64,000 nt of DNA from CBDCWO01 sp965223405 (GCA_965223405.1 CBDCWO010000006.1:6820001-6884000), one strand, 5' to 3'. Shown: positions 34,813-43,615, numbered from the stretch's first letter. Notes: generated by a model from the letters alone, not told the origin. Translations and numbers: made by a program.

Positions 34813-36906
34813 TTAAGTAGATTCTGTTGGATACTCTACTCGTGAGTGGTAGATACTTTTGATAACTTTTTTAAAAACCTCCTTGCAAGTAGCCAATTCT
34901 TGCAGCGTCAAAGGACACTCCGTAAATTGCCCACTCTTGATTTTTTGATCGACAATTTTTTCAACCAATTCATCAATCGATTCCCGAGTATATTCTTTTA
35001 GAGCCTTGGCTGATGCTTCCAGACTATCTGCCAACATCACAACTCCCTGTTCTTTGGTTTGGGGCTTTGGTCCTGGATACGTAAAGTCCTCTAAAGTCCA
35101 ATTTCCTTCCGCATCCAGCTCTTTTTGCTTAGAAAGAAAATAAGCTACTTGGGTGGTACCATGGTGTGTCATGATAAATTCTATGATTTCCGAAGGAATG
35201 CCTTGCTTTTTGGCCATCTCACGACCTTTTGTTACATGATCAATAATAATTTTGGCACTTTCTAAGGGAGAAATGAATTGATGGGGGTTAATACCCGCTT
35301 GATTCTCAATAAAATATTGGGGCTGATCCATTTTGCCAATATCATGATAGTAGGCAGCTGCCTTTACTAGAATTGAGTCTCCACCGATAGCATCTGTGGC
35401 TGCTTCTGCCATGTTTGCGACTTGTAAAGAATGTTGTAAAGTACCTGGAGCATTGAGTGACAGGTTTTTTAAAAGTGGCCGGTTTAGGTCTGTGAGTTCA
35501 ATCAAGATTGTCGAAGAGGAAAAGTCAAATAATCGACTCAATACCGGTAGCAGCGGATAAGCCAATAGTATTAATAAGGTATTGATAATCAACCAAATAA
35601 AGGTTTCAAGGTCTGAATAACCGAATAACCCCTGTTTAATTAAATTCAAGGCGAAAAAACCCACAATATATACCAAACCGATATAACATATGGTCCTCAC
35701 AAAATTGTTAAAGTAATGATATTTACCGATTGTAAATGCAGCTACCATTCCAGCGATCATGTTTAGTAGCAGGAATTCAAAACCCAATACTGAACAAATG
35801 CTTGCTAATAATACCGTAATCGTATGACCAACCAGAGCCAGATTTACCTCAAAAAAATGAGCAATTAGGATAGGTACAATGGCAAAGGGAATAATGTAAG
35901 CACTAATTGGAGAAGATTGTTCTAAAATAATCAGGATAATCGTATATAACAAAGGCCATATTAAGGTGAAAATCAATTTCTTACCAGACATGAATACCTT
36001 CCTATCGAATTGAAACAAATAAAAAAGAAGTAATAATAATATGATAAATGAAATAGTAAAATATCCCAGATAAATTTTCCAACCGTTATTTGAAGTGACA
36101 TACCTTCGGTTATAGGCTTCTTCATAGGAACTAATTCTGGCAAAGACCTCAGGGCTGATACTCTCCCCTTGTGCCACGATGACATCTCCTTTTTCTACTT
36201 TTCCTTTAGTAACCGGAATTTTCGAAATTTCATAATTGCGAAATTGATCATTCAAGGTTTCAGAAAATTCCACATTAGGTTTCAGAAAATTTTGGAATAG
36301 TTCCAGAAAGGCTTTCCTATTCCATCCTGAGAATATCGGGAATGAACTTTGCAAAAGATCGGAAATATCACTTCTAGTGTAATATTGGCCAATACCTGTA
36401 GTGATCAATGTATCATCTTTAATTACTTGAAAGACGGATTCATTTCTTAGATTTTCCAAATAACCTTTTGCATAAACCTGTGCTAATACCAGATTACAAA
36501 TACGATATACACTATCCGCATATTCCAAAGAATCGGGAAAAAAATATCGGATATCTGTAAGCGTATCGTTCCAAGCTTTCTTTATCTGCTCAGGATAATT
36601 TTCATTGACCTCATACACCGGTAAAAAATTGGCCATGAGCGCATTTTCCTGACTTTCAATTTCGGATTTACTCTTTTGAATGGAATAGTCAAAAGCAGCT
36701 ATTAAGTCACTATTTATCCAGGTTTTACCCAGTTCATACTCATACTTAATGTTGGATTTGTTGGAAACCAGTACGGAAAATAATATGGCTACAACAGTAA
36801 TGATGGCCAAATTCAGCTTACCTGAATTTGCACTAATCAAATGTTGAAAAAATCCATTATCCTGAGACGGATTTGAGGGTGTTGATTTTATTTCCGGGGA
36901 ATCCAT
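34813..36906 (-). CDS. 7TM-HD (PgpH-type) cyclic-di-AMP phosphodiesterase-like protein
   Basis: A 697-aa membrane phosphodiesterase. After one N-terminal helix (about 30-50) comes the extracytoplasmic 7TMR-HDED domain (about 55-275, with VAQGESISPEVFARISSYEEAY). Seven helices cover about 280-475, and a cytoplasmic HD domain about 485-680 has AAAYYHDIGKMDQPQYFIENQ (HD metal ligands), FIMTHHGT and MLADSLEAS. In Firmicutes PgpH cleaves c-di-AMP; the same is likely here by family. The ATG overlaps the adenosyltransferase gene by 19 bp. Confidence 0.92.
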   Translation of the reverse strand: MDSPEIKSTPSNPSQDNGFFQHLISANSGKLNLAIITVVAILFSVLVSNKSNIKYEYELGKTWINSDLIAAFDYSIQKSKSEIESQENALMANFLPVYEVNENYPEQIKKAWNDTLTDIRYFFPDSLEYADSVYRICNLVLAQVYAKGYLENLRNESVFQVIKDDTLITTGIGQYYTRSDISDLLQSSFPIFSGWNRKAFLELFQNFLKPNVEFSETLNDQFRNYEISKIPVTKGKVEKGDVIVAQGESISPEVFARISSYEEAYNRRYVTSNNGWKIYLGYFTISFIILLLLLFYLFQFDRKVFMSGKKLIFTLIWPLLYTIILIILEQSSPISAYIIPFAIVPILIAHFFEVNLALVGHTITVLLASICSVLGFEFLLLNMIAGMVAAFTIGKYHYFNNFVRTICYIGLVYIVGFFALNLIKQGLFGYSDLETFIWLIINTLLILLAYPLLPVLSRLFDFSSSTILIELTDLNRPLLKNLSLNAPGTLQHSLQVANMAEAATDAIGGDSILVKAAAYYHDIGKMDQPQYFIENQAGINPHQFISPLESAKIIIDHVTKGREMAKKQGIPSEIIEFIMTHHGTTQVAYFLSKQKELDAEGNWTLEDFTYPGPKPQTKEQGVVMLADSLEASAKALKEYTRESIDELVEKIVDQKIKSGQFTECPLTLQELATCKEVFKKVIKSIYHSRVEYPTEST

Positions 36907-37439
36907 GGCACTTCCGAAACTTCGTTATTACGAGCTATAAAACGGCCTAAGATAAAAAGATAATCCGACAAACGATTAAGATAGCGAATTATGATGTCTG
37001 CAACAGTTTCTTGAGCTGCCAAACTTACCACTCGACGCTCTGCCCTACGGCAAACCGTCCGGCAAACATGACACCAGGCCACATGCGGATGTCCCACCGG
37101 CAAGAGAAAATGTTTTAACGGGGATAATTCCTTTTCCATTTCATCAATGGCATGTTCCAACAATTCGATGTCACTTGGGGTAAGGTCCGGTAGATCCAAT
37201 CCCCGGTTAGGCTCGGTAGCTAAATTGGAACCAATAGTAAAAAGCCTTTTTTGAATTTCGTGAAGAACTTTGGGAACGGAAAGAGGATCCAGTATGGCTA
37301 TTAAATACCCTAAATGTGCATTTAATTCATCGACACATCCATAGGCCTCAACCCGAATATCATCTTTGCGACGCCGATCACCTCCAAACAAACCGGTTGT
37401 TCCATCATCTCCGGTTTTAGTATAGATCTTTAAGGTCAT
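36888..37439 (-). CDS. cob(I)yrinic acid a,c-diamide adenosyltransferase (PduO type)
   Basis: A 183-aa PduO/MMAB-type ATP:corrinoid adenosyltransferase, which makes adenosylcobalamin. YTKTGDDGTTGLFGGDRRRKDD is the N-terminal ATP-binding loop; VEAYGCVDELNA and CRRAERRVVSL with the catalytic Arg are conserved. No other cobalamin gene is in the window, so it probably serves salvage for an enzyme encoded elsewhere. It overlaps the 7TM-HD gene and starts 4 bp after the ABC ATPase stop. Confidence 0.94.
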   Translation of the reverse strand: MTLKIYTKTGDDGTTGLFGGDRRRKDDIRVEAYGCVDELNAHLGYLIAILDPLSVPKVLHEIQKRLFTIGSNLATEPNRGLDLPDLTPSDIELLEHAIDEMEKELSPLKHFLLPVGHPHVAWCHVCRTVCRRAERRVVSLAAQETVADIIIRYLNRLSDYLFILGRFIARNNEVSEVPWIPRK

Positions 37440-37443
37440 ACGA

Positions 37444-38151
37444 TCAGGATGAAATCATTGGGTCAGCAACATTGAGTTCGTCGCTTTCTACTAGCCCATC
37501 CCTCAGACGAATAGACCGCTTGCAGTGGGCTGCTATTTCATTTTCGTGGGTCACTACAATGATGGTATTGCCTGCTTTATACAAATCTTCCAAAATGTTC
37601 ATTATTTCGATTGAAGTTTTGGTATCCAGGTTCCCGGTAGGTTCATCAGCGAGTATGATCGAAGGATCATTCACTAAAGCTCTGGCTATGGCAACTCGCT
37701 GGCGCTGCCCTCCTGATAATTCGTTGGGTCGATGAGTAATACGGTCCTCCAAACCCACAATGTTTAGGACCTGTTCAGCCTTTTCCATCCTATTCGATTT
37801 GCTGATCCCAGCGTAAATCAATGGTAGCGCCACATTCTCTAAGGCGGTGAGACGAGGAAGCAAATTGAAGGTTTGAAATACAAAGCCGATCTCTTTGTTC
37901 CTCACGGTAGCCAAATCACGATCACTCATATCACTCACTCTATTTCCATTGAGGATGTATTCTCCACTGGTGGGAGTATCAAGACATCCTAATAGATTCA
38001 TCAATGTAGATTTCCCGGAACCTGAAGGTCCCATAAGGGCCACAAGTTCATTTGGAAAAATATCAAGAGTAATGGACTTCAAGGCATGTACCTTTTCAGT
38101 ACCCATTATGTATGTCTTTCTTAGTTCTTTCACAGAAATTAATGGCTCCAT
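37444..38151 (-). CDS. ABC transporter ATP-binding protein (LolD/MacB type)
   Basis: A 235-aa ATPase with Walker A GPSGSGKST (about 40-48), Q-loop QTFNLLPRLTALENV, signature LSGGQRQRVAIARAL, Walker B ILADEPTGNLD and the switch His in VVTHE. The FNLLPRLTA and GNLDTKTS text marks the LolD/MacB/FtsE-like group that pairs with FtsX-like permeases. No permease is adjacent, so its partner must be encoded elsewhere. It lies 5 bp after gatC and is probably cotranscribed. Confidence 0.92.
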   Translation of the reverse strand: MEPLISVKELRKTYIMGTEKVHALKSITLDIFPNELVALMGPSGSGKSTLMNLLGCLDTPTSGEYILNGNRVSDMSDRDLATVRNKEIGFVFQTFNLLPRLTALENVALPLIYAGISKSNRMEKAEQVLNIVGLEDRITHRPNELSGGQRQRVAIARALVNDPSIILADEPTGNLDTKTSIEIMNILEDLYKAGNTIIVVTHENEIAAHCKRSIRLRDGLVESDELNVADPMISS

Positions 38152-38156
38152 ATTGG

Positions 38157-38444
38157 TTATTTTATCATTTTAGGAACTATAAAGTAAACATCCTTAGTAG
38201 CTGGGGAATTGTCCAAAACATCAGATATTTCTAAATGCGTTCCGATTAGGTCTTCTCTATAATGATGCTCTTGATCCTCAAAATGGCTGAATGGTACTAC
38301 ATTTTTTGTATCCAATTCCTTTAGTTTTTCAAACATTTCAAATATCCCCTCCAGATCTTTCTTAATTATTTTCTTTTCATTTTCACTTAATCTGAGTTTT
38401 GCCAGATCCTGGAGCCTTAAAAGTAATGAATCATCGATCTGCAT
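38157..38444 (-). CDS. gatC: Asp/Glu-tRNA amidotransferase subunit C
   Basis: A 95-aa GatC: DLAKLRLSENEKKIIKKDLEGIFE is the conserved N-terminal helix pair, VVPFSHF the belt, and YFIVPKMIK the conserved C-terminal strand (FxVPKVI). It stabilises GatA in the complex that amidates Glu-tRNA(Gln) and Asp-tRNA(Asn). gatA and gatB are not in the window. It is first in the operon with the LolD-like ATPase, adenosyltransferase and 7TM-HD genes. Confidence 0.95.
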   Translation of the reverse strand: MQIDDSLLLRLQDLAKLRLSENEKKIIKKDLEGIFEMFEKLKELDTKNVVPFSHFEDQEHHYREDLIGTHLEISDVLDNSPATKDVYFIVPKMIK

Positions 38445-38481
38445 GAGAAAATATTAGATTATCTAATTGATTATATCGACC

Positions 38482-38489
38482 CAAAATTA
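38482..38489 (-). promoter_or_regulatory. candidate -7 element of the gatC operon
   Basis: On the minus strand TAATTTTG matches TAnnTTTG exactly. It lies 38 bp before the gatC ATG, a typical distance. No strong -33 box. Confidence 0.4.
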
Positions 38490-38521
38490 ACGAATATTCA
38501 CTTTCTTTGTATGGCAATATC

Positions 38522-38529
38522 TATTTTTG
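38522..38529 (+). promoter_or_regulatory. candidate -7 element of the deoxynucleoside kinase gene
   Basis: TATTTTTG matches TAnnTTTG; a TTTC at 38502 stands near the -33 position. Transcription would begin within a few bases of the ATG at 38539, implying a very short leader, so it is tentative. Confidence 0.3.
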
Positions 38530-38538
38530 CTTATTCGA

Positions 38539-39171
38539 ATGGCGACAGAAAACCCAAAACATGTAGCAATAGCCGGCAATATTGGAGCCGGAAAGACAAC
38601 CTTGTCAATCAAACTTGCAAATCACTACAATTGGGATGTGCTCTTTGAGGATACCGCCAATAATCCCTATTTGTGGGATTTTTACCACGATATGCACCGT
38701 TGGTCATTTAACTTGCAAATCTATTTTTTGAACAACCGGTATCAACAGGTCATCAAGATCCGGCAAGGCGAAAACACAGTCATCCAGGATAGAACCATTT
38801 TTGAAGATGCCTATATTTTTGCTCCCAATCTACACGAAATGGGATTGATGTCTTCTCGCGATTTTGAAAATTATTTTGGTTTGTTTCAAACCATGTCAGC
38901 TCAATTGCAGGCCCCTGACTTGCTAATTTATCTACGTGCCAGTGTACCTACCTTGGTTGCTCATATACATGGTAGAGGAAGGGATTATGAAGGCAATATG
39001 AGCCTCGATTATTTGAAGCGACTAAATGAAAAATATGAAAATTGGATTAACAATTATAAAGCCGGAAAGCTATTAATTGTTAACGTGGACGATTTGGACT
39101 TTAAAAACAATGTAGAACATCTAGGAGAAATTGTCTCCCAAGTGGATAGTCAACTCTACGGCCTGTTTTAA
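38539..39171 (+). CDS. deoxynucleoside kinase
   Basis: A 210-aa kinase of the dNK family (dCK/dGK-like) that phosphorylates deoxynucleosides in salvage. P-loop AIAGNIGAGKTTLS (about 10-23), the substrate-site FEDTANNPYLWDFY and WSFNLQIYFLNNRYQ, the DR motif IQDRTIFEDAYIF, and the LID HIHGRGRDYEGNMSLDYL are all visible. The ATG at 38539 is preferred to 38527 because the P-loop strand begins directly after it. Divergent from gatC. Confidence 0.94.
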   Translation: MATENPKHVAIAGNIGAGKTTLSIKLANHYNWDVLFEDTANNPYLWDFYHDMHRWSFNLQIYFLNNRYQQVIKIRQGENTVIQDRTIFEDAYIFAPNLHEMGLMSSRDFENYFGLFQTMSAQLQAPDLLIYLRASVPTLVAHIHGRGRDYEGNMSLDYLKRLNEKYENWINNYKAGKLLIVNVDDLDFKNNVEHLGEIVSQVDSQLYGLF

Positions 39172-39581
39172 TTACGCCGACTGACGCTCCCAATTCGTAA
39201 CCTCTCCATTCGCAATGCTATTTTCAAATCCTGCTATAGTTGAACTGTGTATTGGTGTAATTGTGTATTTGTTAGTTGGAGTCGAATCCCAGAATTCTGA
39301 TAATTGGCCTGAAATAAGAAGACCAAAAACTTTATGGTGTGGCCCTTTATAAAGCCAAAGGTGAAGCGATATTAGAAATTTTGGGGATCAGTTTGGTATC
39401 AAATATCAGGTATTTAATTTGTCGATATATGAGTGTTTGTTGGCAATTGGTGACCTGAATTCAAAATAAAAAGCTACCCACCAACGGTAATTTTAACATC
39501 TGTCTTTTACTTCTCTGTCTCTGACCTCTGATTGCAATTTCCCTCTCACTACTAAATACTCATATCTCACTACTCTAAAAC
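39172..39581. other. gene-free stretch with pyrimidine-rich low-complexity end
   Basis: No credible open frame. From about 39500 to 39580 the plus strand is a TC-rich low-complexity run with repeated TCTCAC/ACTACT motifs, a type common between Bacteroidota genes. TTTATAAAG-like palindromes near 39345 are weak. Confidence 0.5.
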
Positions 39582-39794
39582 TTAGGCCTTTTTCCTATCG
39601 TTTAGATCGGCTACCTCCTCCTGGTTATTACTGTCGGCTTTGATCCATGAATTGAAAGTGTCACCAACTTTTTGCTTTAATTGATCCGAAGTACCGGCTA
39701 TGATACCCGCTAATATGATCGCATTAATCACTATTGTGTAAATTAAAGCTTTCTTTCTGATTTTCCGATCCAACCTGTTATATGAATAGTCCAT
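39582..39794 (-). CDS. small single-helix membrane protein, unrecognised
   Basis: 70 aa: a basic N-terminus (DYSYNRLDRKIRKKA), one transmembrane helix (LIYTIVINAIILAGIIAG), then a soluble tail (SDQLKQKVGDTFNSWIKADSN) ending in a charged Glu/Asp/Lys patch. No family recognised. The positive-inside topology and absence of a competing frame suggest a real gene. Confidence 0.6.
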   Translation of the reverse strand: MDYSYNRLDRKIRKKALIYTIVINAIILAGIIAGTSDQLKQKVGDTFNSWIKADSNNQEEVADLNDRKKA

Positions 39795-39909
39795 GGTCTG
39801 ATTTTTTATTTTTTTAAGTATTGAACGTAATCTTTGCTTTTAATAATCTTAATATTGCGTTAAAGATTTCAAACATATTACAAAAAATCATCAAATAAAG
39901 TGCCAAACA

Positions 39910-40560
39910 ATGTTATTTGATATTATAAAAAAGTTAAATATATATGGAGCCAGCCTGATTGCTGTTAGCAAAACTCAACCCCGAGAACAAATTTTAAAAG
40001 TATACCATCAGGGTCAAAAAGCTTTTGGTGAAAACAGAGTACAAGAGCTGATAGCGAAAAGAAATGATTTACCGGATGATATTGAATGGCACTTAATCGG
40101 ACACCTACAGACCAATAAAGTAAAACATATAGTTGGATATATAACGATGATCCAATCGGTAGACAGTATGAAGTTGTTGCATAAAATTCAGGCTGAAGCC
40201 CAAAAGATTGATCGTGTTGTCCCGATTTTGCTACAAATCCACATCGCTCGTGAAACTAACAAATATGGTTTTGATTTTGATGAATTGATCGAAACATTTC
40301 GTTTTACTCCTCCTGTATTTAGTCATATCAAGATATGTGGTGTAATGGGTATGGCAAGTTTTACCACTGATGAAGAAGTGGTCAGATCGGAATTTAAGCT
40401 GCTTAAAACTCATTTTCTACGCCTGAAGGAGGATTTATTTCAGGATAATCCGGAATTTAAGGAAATCTCAATGGGAATGTCAGGAGATTACCCCATTGCA
40501 TTAGAAGAAGGAGCTACGATGGTCCGTATTGGTAGTCTTATCTTCGGACCTCGCCATTAG
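39910..40560 (+). CDS. yggS: YggS/PLPBP family pyridoxal phosphate homeostasis protein
   Basis: A 216-aa fold-III PLP protein that buffers PLP rather than acting as an enzyme. LIAVSKTQP carries the PLP Lys (about 21); FGENRVQEL, WHLIGHLQTNKVK and SMGMSGDYPIALEEGATMVRIGSLIFG are the conserved blocks. Seventy bp after its stop the IS66 insertion begins, in the palindrome that probably served as its terminator. Confidence 0.94.
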   Translation: MLFDIIKKLNIYGASLIAVSKTQPREQILKVYHQGQKAFGENRVQELIAKRNDLPDDIEWHLIGHLQTNKVKHIVGYITMIQSVDSMKLLHKIQAEAQKIDRVVPILLQIHIARETNKYGFDFDELIETFRFTPPVFSHIKICGVMGMASFTTDEEVVRSEFKLLKTHFLRLKEDLFQDNPEFKEISMGMSGDYPIALEEGATMVRIGSLIFGPRH

Positions 40561-40638
40561 TAAGTCGACTCCGAATAGTCTTCAAAACCCAAAATGTTTA
40601 TTTTAGGCAATTTGACACTTTCCGGAGTGGACTCACTA

Positions 40639-40654
40639 GTATCTGATTAGCGTA
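40639..40654 (+). repeat. IS66 terminal inverted repeat, left
   Basis: GTATCTGATTAGCGTA, perfect reverse complement of 43616-43631. It directly abuts the transposase stop. Confidence 0.93.
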
Positions 40655-40655
40655 T

Positions 40656-41969
40656 TTAAGTGAGATTTATCTGGTTATTTAATTGAGTTATAGTATAGAA
40701 GTATTGACTATTGCTAATACCTCTCAATCGGTTGGTGTTTATAACACTGGTCAAAATTTGCCAAGTTTGGGCTCCTTTTTTGGTTTTGTTACCGCAGGAT
40801 ATTTTACGGCTGATCACCGCAGGTCTTAGCATGCGTTCGGCCAAATTGTTCGTTGCATCGACTTGATCATGATGTAAGAAGGTGAATAAATGATCCTGTT
40901 GTTTACGAAGTCTTTTGGCTATTTTTTCTTCAATGGGATTGGATCTTTCCTCTGCTAGTAAATCAGCGGCTTCCTGTTCTAAATGACGGATCATGGCTTT
41001 GTACTGATCGCTATGGATTTCCGGTTTTAAGGGTTTAATAACCATCGCTGCTTTTAATACAGCCCGTACTTTTTCAATAAACACATTTTTGCCTTGATCA
41101 CACATTTCCAGGGCCAGACTTATTTCTTTTAAGTGGTGTGCATAACATTTTTGTTGCAACTCATTCACATCATCATAAACAGCATAACAATCACTTACTA
41201 AAACACCTGCAAAGGTTTTTCCCAAGGTATTGTATACATTTTCGCGGCTGCGATTATCGCTTACTTTGTAAACCGCCAAGTTCGAATTCCCAAAAAACCA
41301 TAGATAACTCTTAGGAGTACCGACATACCAAGACGTTTCGTCTGCATGGATAACCTCGCTTTCAGCAGCTCGGCGGATTAAATGTTCATAAGTACTTTGG
41401 CATTTGTTTCCAATCCGTTGGCTCAATTGTGCCAGGCCGCCTCGACTGATATCAAGTCCGTATACTTCGTTCATTAGTCGGGAGGTGGTACTTAAGGTGA
41501 GGCTATAGTCGTAAAGCAACTGTATAGCCATCGCTTGTGCACGGGGACCGAGATGACACTTGGCCGCACCTGTAGCATTACTGACTTTTAGTGGGTGATT
41601 ACTTTGAACAACTCCACATTGATTACAAGTCCCATGATAGGTTAACAAACGGGTTACTTCCTTACGTGGAACTGGAATTTCTTCTATGTATTGCTCTATT
41701 TGACGAAGATCACTTACCGGTCCCTTACAATGCGGACACTCTGATAGTGAAACTTCGATTTCATAATCTACTATTGGAGGAACAGGCCGATAATTACCCC
41801 GATGTCCTTTTTTACGGCCTGGTCGTTTTTGATGCTTCTTGCGTTTCTTTTCCGATATCCTAAAAGGAGCCGCTTGTCGTTTTGATGCACGTGTGAGCAT
41901 ATCGATTGACTTTTGTGCTTGCCCTAGAGCTACTTCTAATTCTTCCACTCTTTGTTGAAGGGGGTGCAT
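40656..41969 (-). CDS. IS66 transposase, C-terminal part of a split gene
   Basis: About 433 residues of an IS66 DDE transposase plus a start supplied by the nested element. A coiled-coil/DUF-type N-terminal stretch (LQQRVEELEVALGQAQ) is followed by a basic linker, the IS66 zinc-finger (CPHC...CNQC, about 75-125) and the catalytic domain: HADETSW (D), LVSDCYAVYDD (D) and NNLAERMLRP (E), all intact. Codons 1-3 (ATG CAC CCC) come from the inner element's inverted repeat. The original N-terminal 62 residues are now at 43255-43438. Whether this shortened protein is active is unknown. Confidence 0.9.
   Translation of the reverse strand: MHPLQQRVEELEVALGQAQKSIDMLTRASKRQAAPFRISEKKRKKHQKRPGRKKGHRGNYRPVPPIVDYEIEVSLSECPHCKGPVSDLRQIEQYIEEIPVPRKEVTRLLTYHGTCNQCGVVQSNHPLKVSNATGAAKCHLGPRAQAMAIQLLYDYSLTLSTTSRLMNEVYGLDISRGGLAQLSQRIGNKCQSTYEHLIRRAAESEVIHADETSWYVGTPKSYLWFFGNSNLAVYKVSDNRSRENVYNTLGKTFAGVLVSDCYAVYDDVNELQQKCYAHHLKEISLALEMCDQGKNVFIEKVRAVLKAAMVIKPLKPEIHSDQYKAMIRHLEQEAADLLAEERSNPIEEKIAKRLRKQQDHLFTFLHHDQVDATNNLAERMLRPAVISRKISCGNKTKKGAQTWQILTSVINTNRLRGISNSQYFYTITQLNNQINLT
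41954..41961. repeat. target duplication of the nested element, left copy
   Basis: GTTGAAGG, repeated at 43255-43262. Removing one copy and the element restores the IS66 reading frame ...SALQQRVEELE.... Confidence 0.9.
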
Positions 41970-41981
41970 TTCAAAATGTCC
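41962..41981 (+). repeat. nested element inverted repeat, left
   Basis: GGGTGCATTTCAAAATGTCC, exact reverse complement of 43235-43254. On the minus strand its outer end encodes ATGCACCC, providing an in-frame start for the downstream IS66 transposase fragment. Confidence 0.93.
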
Positions 41982-42034
41982 AGAAAATTGAAATATATGT
42001 GTTAAATTAGCTATACAACCAAAATAGAGAAATC

Positions 42035-42241
42035 ATGGACAGGGTTAAATTACAAAAAAAGTTTGACCGCCTGTTGAATGATGTAGAGAACCTAGACGGC
42101 ACAGAGAGTTTTTATGATTACGAGGAGAAATTCACGTATTTGATGAAAGACTTTGGTCGGGAATTATTTGAAAGTTCGCTTGGTGAACCTGTTGTAAACC
42201 GAAAAAAAAAAGAGAATTCAAAGCGGTTTTGGAAAAATTGA
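42035..42241 (+). CDS. nested IS transposase, N-terminal frame (orfA)
   Basis: 68 aa, helical and acidic (DRLLNDVENLDGTESFYDYEEKF), ending VNRKKKENSKRFWKN. The last residues lie beyond a run of ten A (42202-42211). After that run the next frame is open and continues the transposase, so this is probably the N-terminus of a frameshifted product. A short protein could also be made and act as a regulator. Confidence 0.7.
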   Translation: MDRVKLQKKFDRLLNDVENLDGTESFYDYEEKFTYLMKDFGRELFESSLGEPVVNRKKKENSKRFWKN

Positions 42242-43217
42242 GTTGAACAAGTCACATTCTTATATTGAACAAATTGAATCGGTAAAAGTGAGTCCTTATT
42301 TGGAGGGCAAGTTGGTATTCATCGGACAGCATAGTTGTTATGAAGATGGAGCATCAGTAGCTAACAGATTGTTAGAAATAGAAACGAACGATACGGCGAT
42401 ATATCGGCTAACTGATGGGATGGGTCAACAAGCAAGGCAATGGGTGGATGAAGAAGATCGGTATGACAAGCCCAATGTTGGTCCGACAGATATAGTTTAT
42501 TGTCAAGTGGACGGATCTCAGTTGTTTACCAAAGAAGATAAATGGAAGGAGGTGAAGTTGGGCAGGGTATTCAAAGGCAGCTCGATATTACCAGAAGGTA
42601 CAGATAGACAGTGGATTAGAGACAGTGAATACGTCGCTCACTTAGGCTGTCATAAAGAATTTGAACTAAAGATATCGACGTTATTGGATGACTACTCGAA
42701 GCTAGGTAAACGTTTGGTGTATATAAATGATGGTGCGATATGGATACAGAATTGGGTAAAGGCAGAATACCCAGAAGCACTTCAAATATTGGACTTTTAT
42801 CATGCAATGGAAAATATATCTAAATATGCCAAACTTTGTATCAAAGGTAGGAATAAGTTCAAAGAATGGATGCAACAAACCGGATCATTACTAAAGGAAT
42901 TAGGCTATGATAGCCTAATAGAACGAATCGATCAATTGAATTGCAATACAAAAGCAAAAAAAGTAGCGAAAAGTAAATTAATGGGCTATTTGCAAAGAAA
43001 TGCGTCAAAAATGGACTATCCATCCTACTTGGAACAAGGATTGCTAATAGGCTCTGGAGCCATAGAAGCTGCCCATCGTAATGTGCTACAAAAAAGAATG
43101 AAACTATCAGGTCAAAGATGGTCAATGGAAGGACTTCAAAATATGATTAACCTCAGAGTTCTGAACAAAAGCGGACATTGGGATATAATTACTGATTATT
43201 TAAGACGCGTAGCTTAA
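42198..43217 (+). CDS. nested IS transposase, catalytic frame (ISKra4-like)
   Basis: The frame opens directly at the A10 run (preceded by TAA at 42195) and reads KKRIQSGFGKIELNKSHSY, the characteristic start of the ISKra4 core, then VSPYLEGKLVFIGQHS. Catalytic residues appear as YCQVDGSQLF (D), YINDGAIWIQNW (D) and LLIGSGAIEAAHRNVLQKRMK (E). The first possible start of its own is the TTG at 42243, which would lose conserved residues; a shift at the A10 run joins it to the upstream frame. The shift needed is +1 (or -2), or RNA-polymerase slippage. Confidence 0.88.
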   Translation, partial: TEKKKRIQSGFGKIELNKSHSYIEQIESVKVSPYLEGKLVFIGQHSCYEDGASVANRLLEIETNDTAIYRLTDGMGQQARQWVDEEDRYDKPNVGPTDIVYCQVDGSQLFTKEDKWKEVKLGRVFKGSSILPEGTDRQWIRDSEYVAHLGCHKEFELKISTLLDDYSKLGKRLVYINDGAIWIQNWVKAEYPEALQILDFYHAMENISKYAKLCIKGRNKFKEWMQQTGSLLKELGYDSLIERIDQLNCNTKAKKVAKSKLMGYLQRNASKMDYPSYLEQGLLIGSGAIEAAHRNVLQKRMKLSGQRWSMEGLQNMINLRVLNKSGHWDIITDYLRRVA

Positions 43218-43234
43218 TTAAATGTAAAACATCG

Positions 43235-43254
43235 GGACATTTTGAAATGCACCC
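43235..43254 (-). repeat. nested element inverted repeat, right
   Basis: Exact reverse complement of 41962-41981; followed by the second GTTGAAGG target copy (43255-43262). Confidence 0.93.
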
Positions 43255-43438
43255 GTTGAAGGGCACTCGTTAGCCGATCGGTTTTTTTATCTTTTTTTAT
43301 ATGCTCATCTATAATCTCCTTTTGCTTTTCTATGATCTTATCCTTTTGTTGTATAATCTTTATTAATTGTTCTGAACTTAAACCATCAAGCGTTGTCTTC
43401 TTCTTTGATCTAAGGCCCTTTTTTGCTTTGTTCTTCAC
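43255..43438 (-). pseudogene. IS66 transposase N-terminal fragment
   Basis: The first 62 codons (MKNKAKKGLRSKKK ... KKTDRLTSALQ), a basic then coiled-coil leader (LSSEQLIKIIQQKDKIIEKQ). At 43255 the frame runs into the nested element and stops at 43214 after 13 foreign residues. Joining it to 41953 restores a transposase of about 495 aa, the normal IS66 length. Confidence 0.88.
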
Positions 43439-43615
43439 CGATTATAAGATTACTTTTGTATCTACAATTTTACAACTTTATTGTTGTAATTAATTGTATT
43501 ACAATAGTTTATTGCTAACATGTTTTAAACAAAAAGTGGATAACACAGCGAAATTTGGTCAACCCGCAGTCGTTATGTTAATAACTCATGGAAAGAATCC
43601 ATTTTATGCAATATT

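Larger units (their letters stand above)
41962..43254 (+). mobile_element. nested ISKra4-like insertion sequence
   Basis: A 1293-bp element inside the IS66 transposase gene, with perfect 20-bp terminal inverted repeats (41962-41981 and 43235-43254) and an 8-bp target duplication. It carries two overlapping plus-strand frames that together encode one transposase. Family assignment rests on the transposase; ISKra4 is most likely, with the related ISLre2 group less so because of the 8-bp duplication. Confidence 0.92.

Noticed and set aside
39281..39310. T-loop-like GGAGTCGAATCCC as a tRNA
   Set aside because: No matching acceptor, D-arm or anticodon arm could be formed around it.
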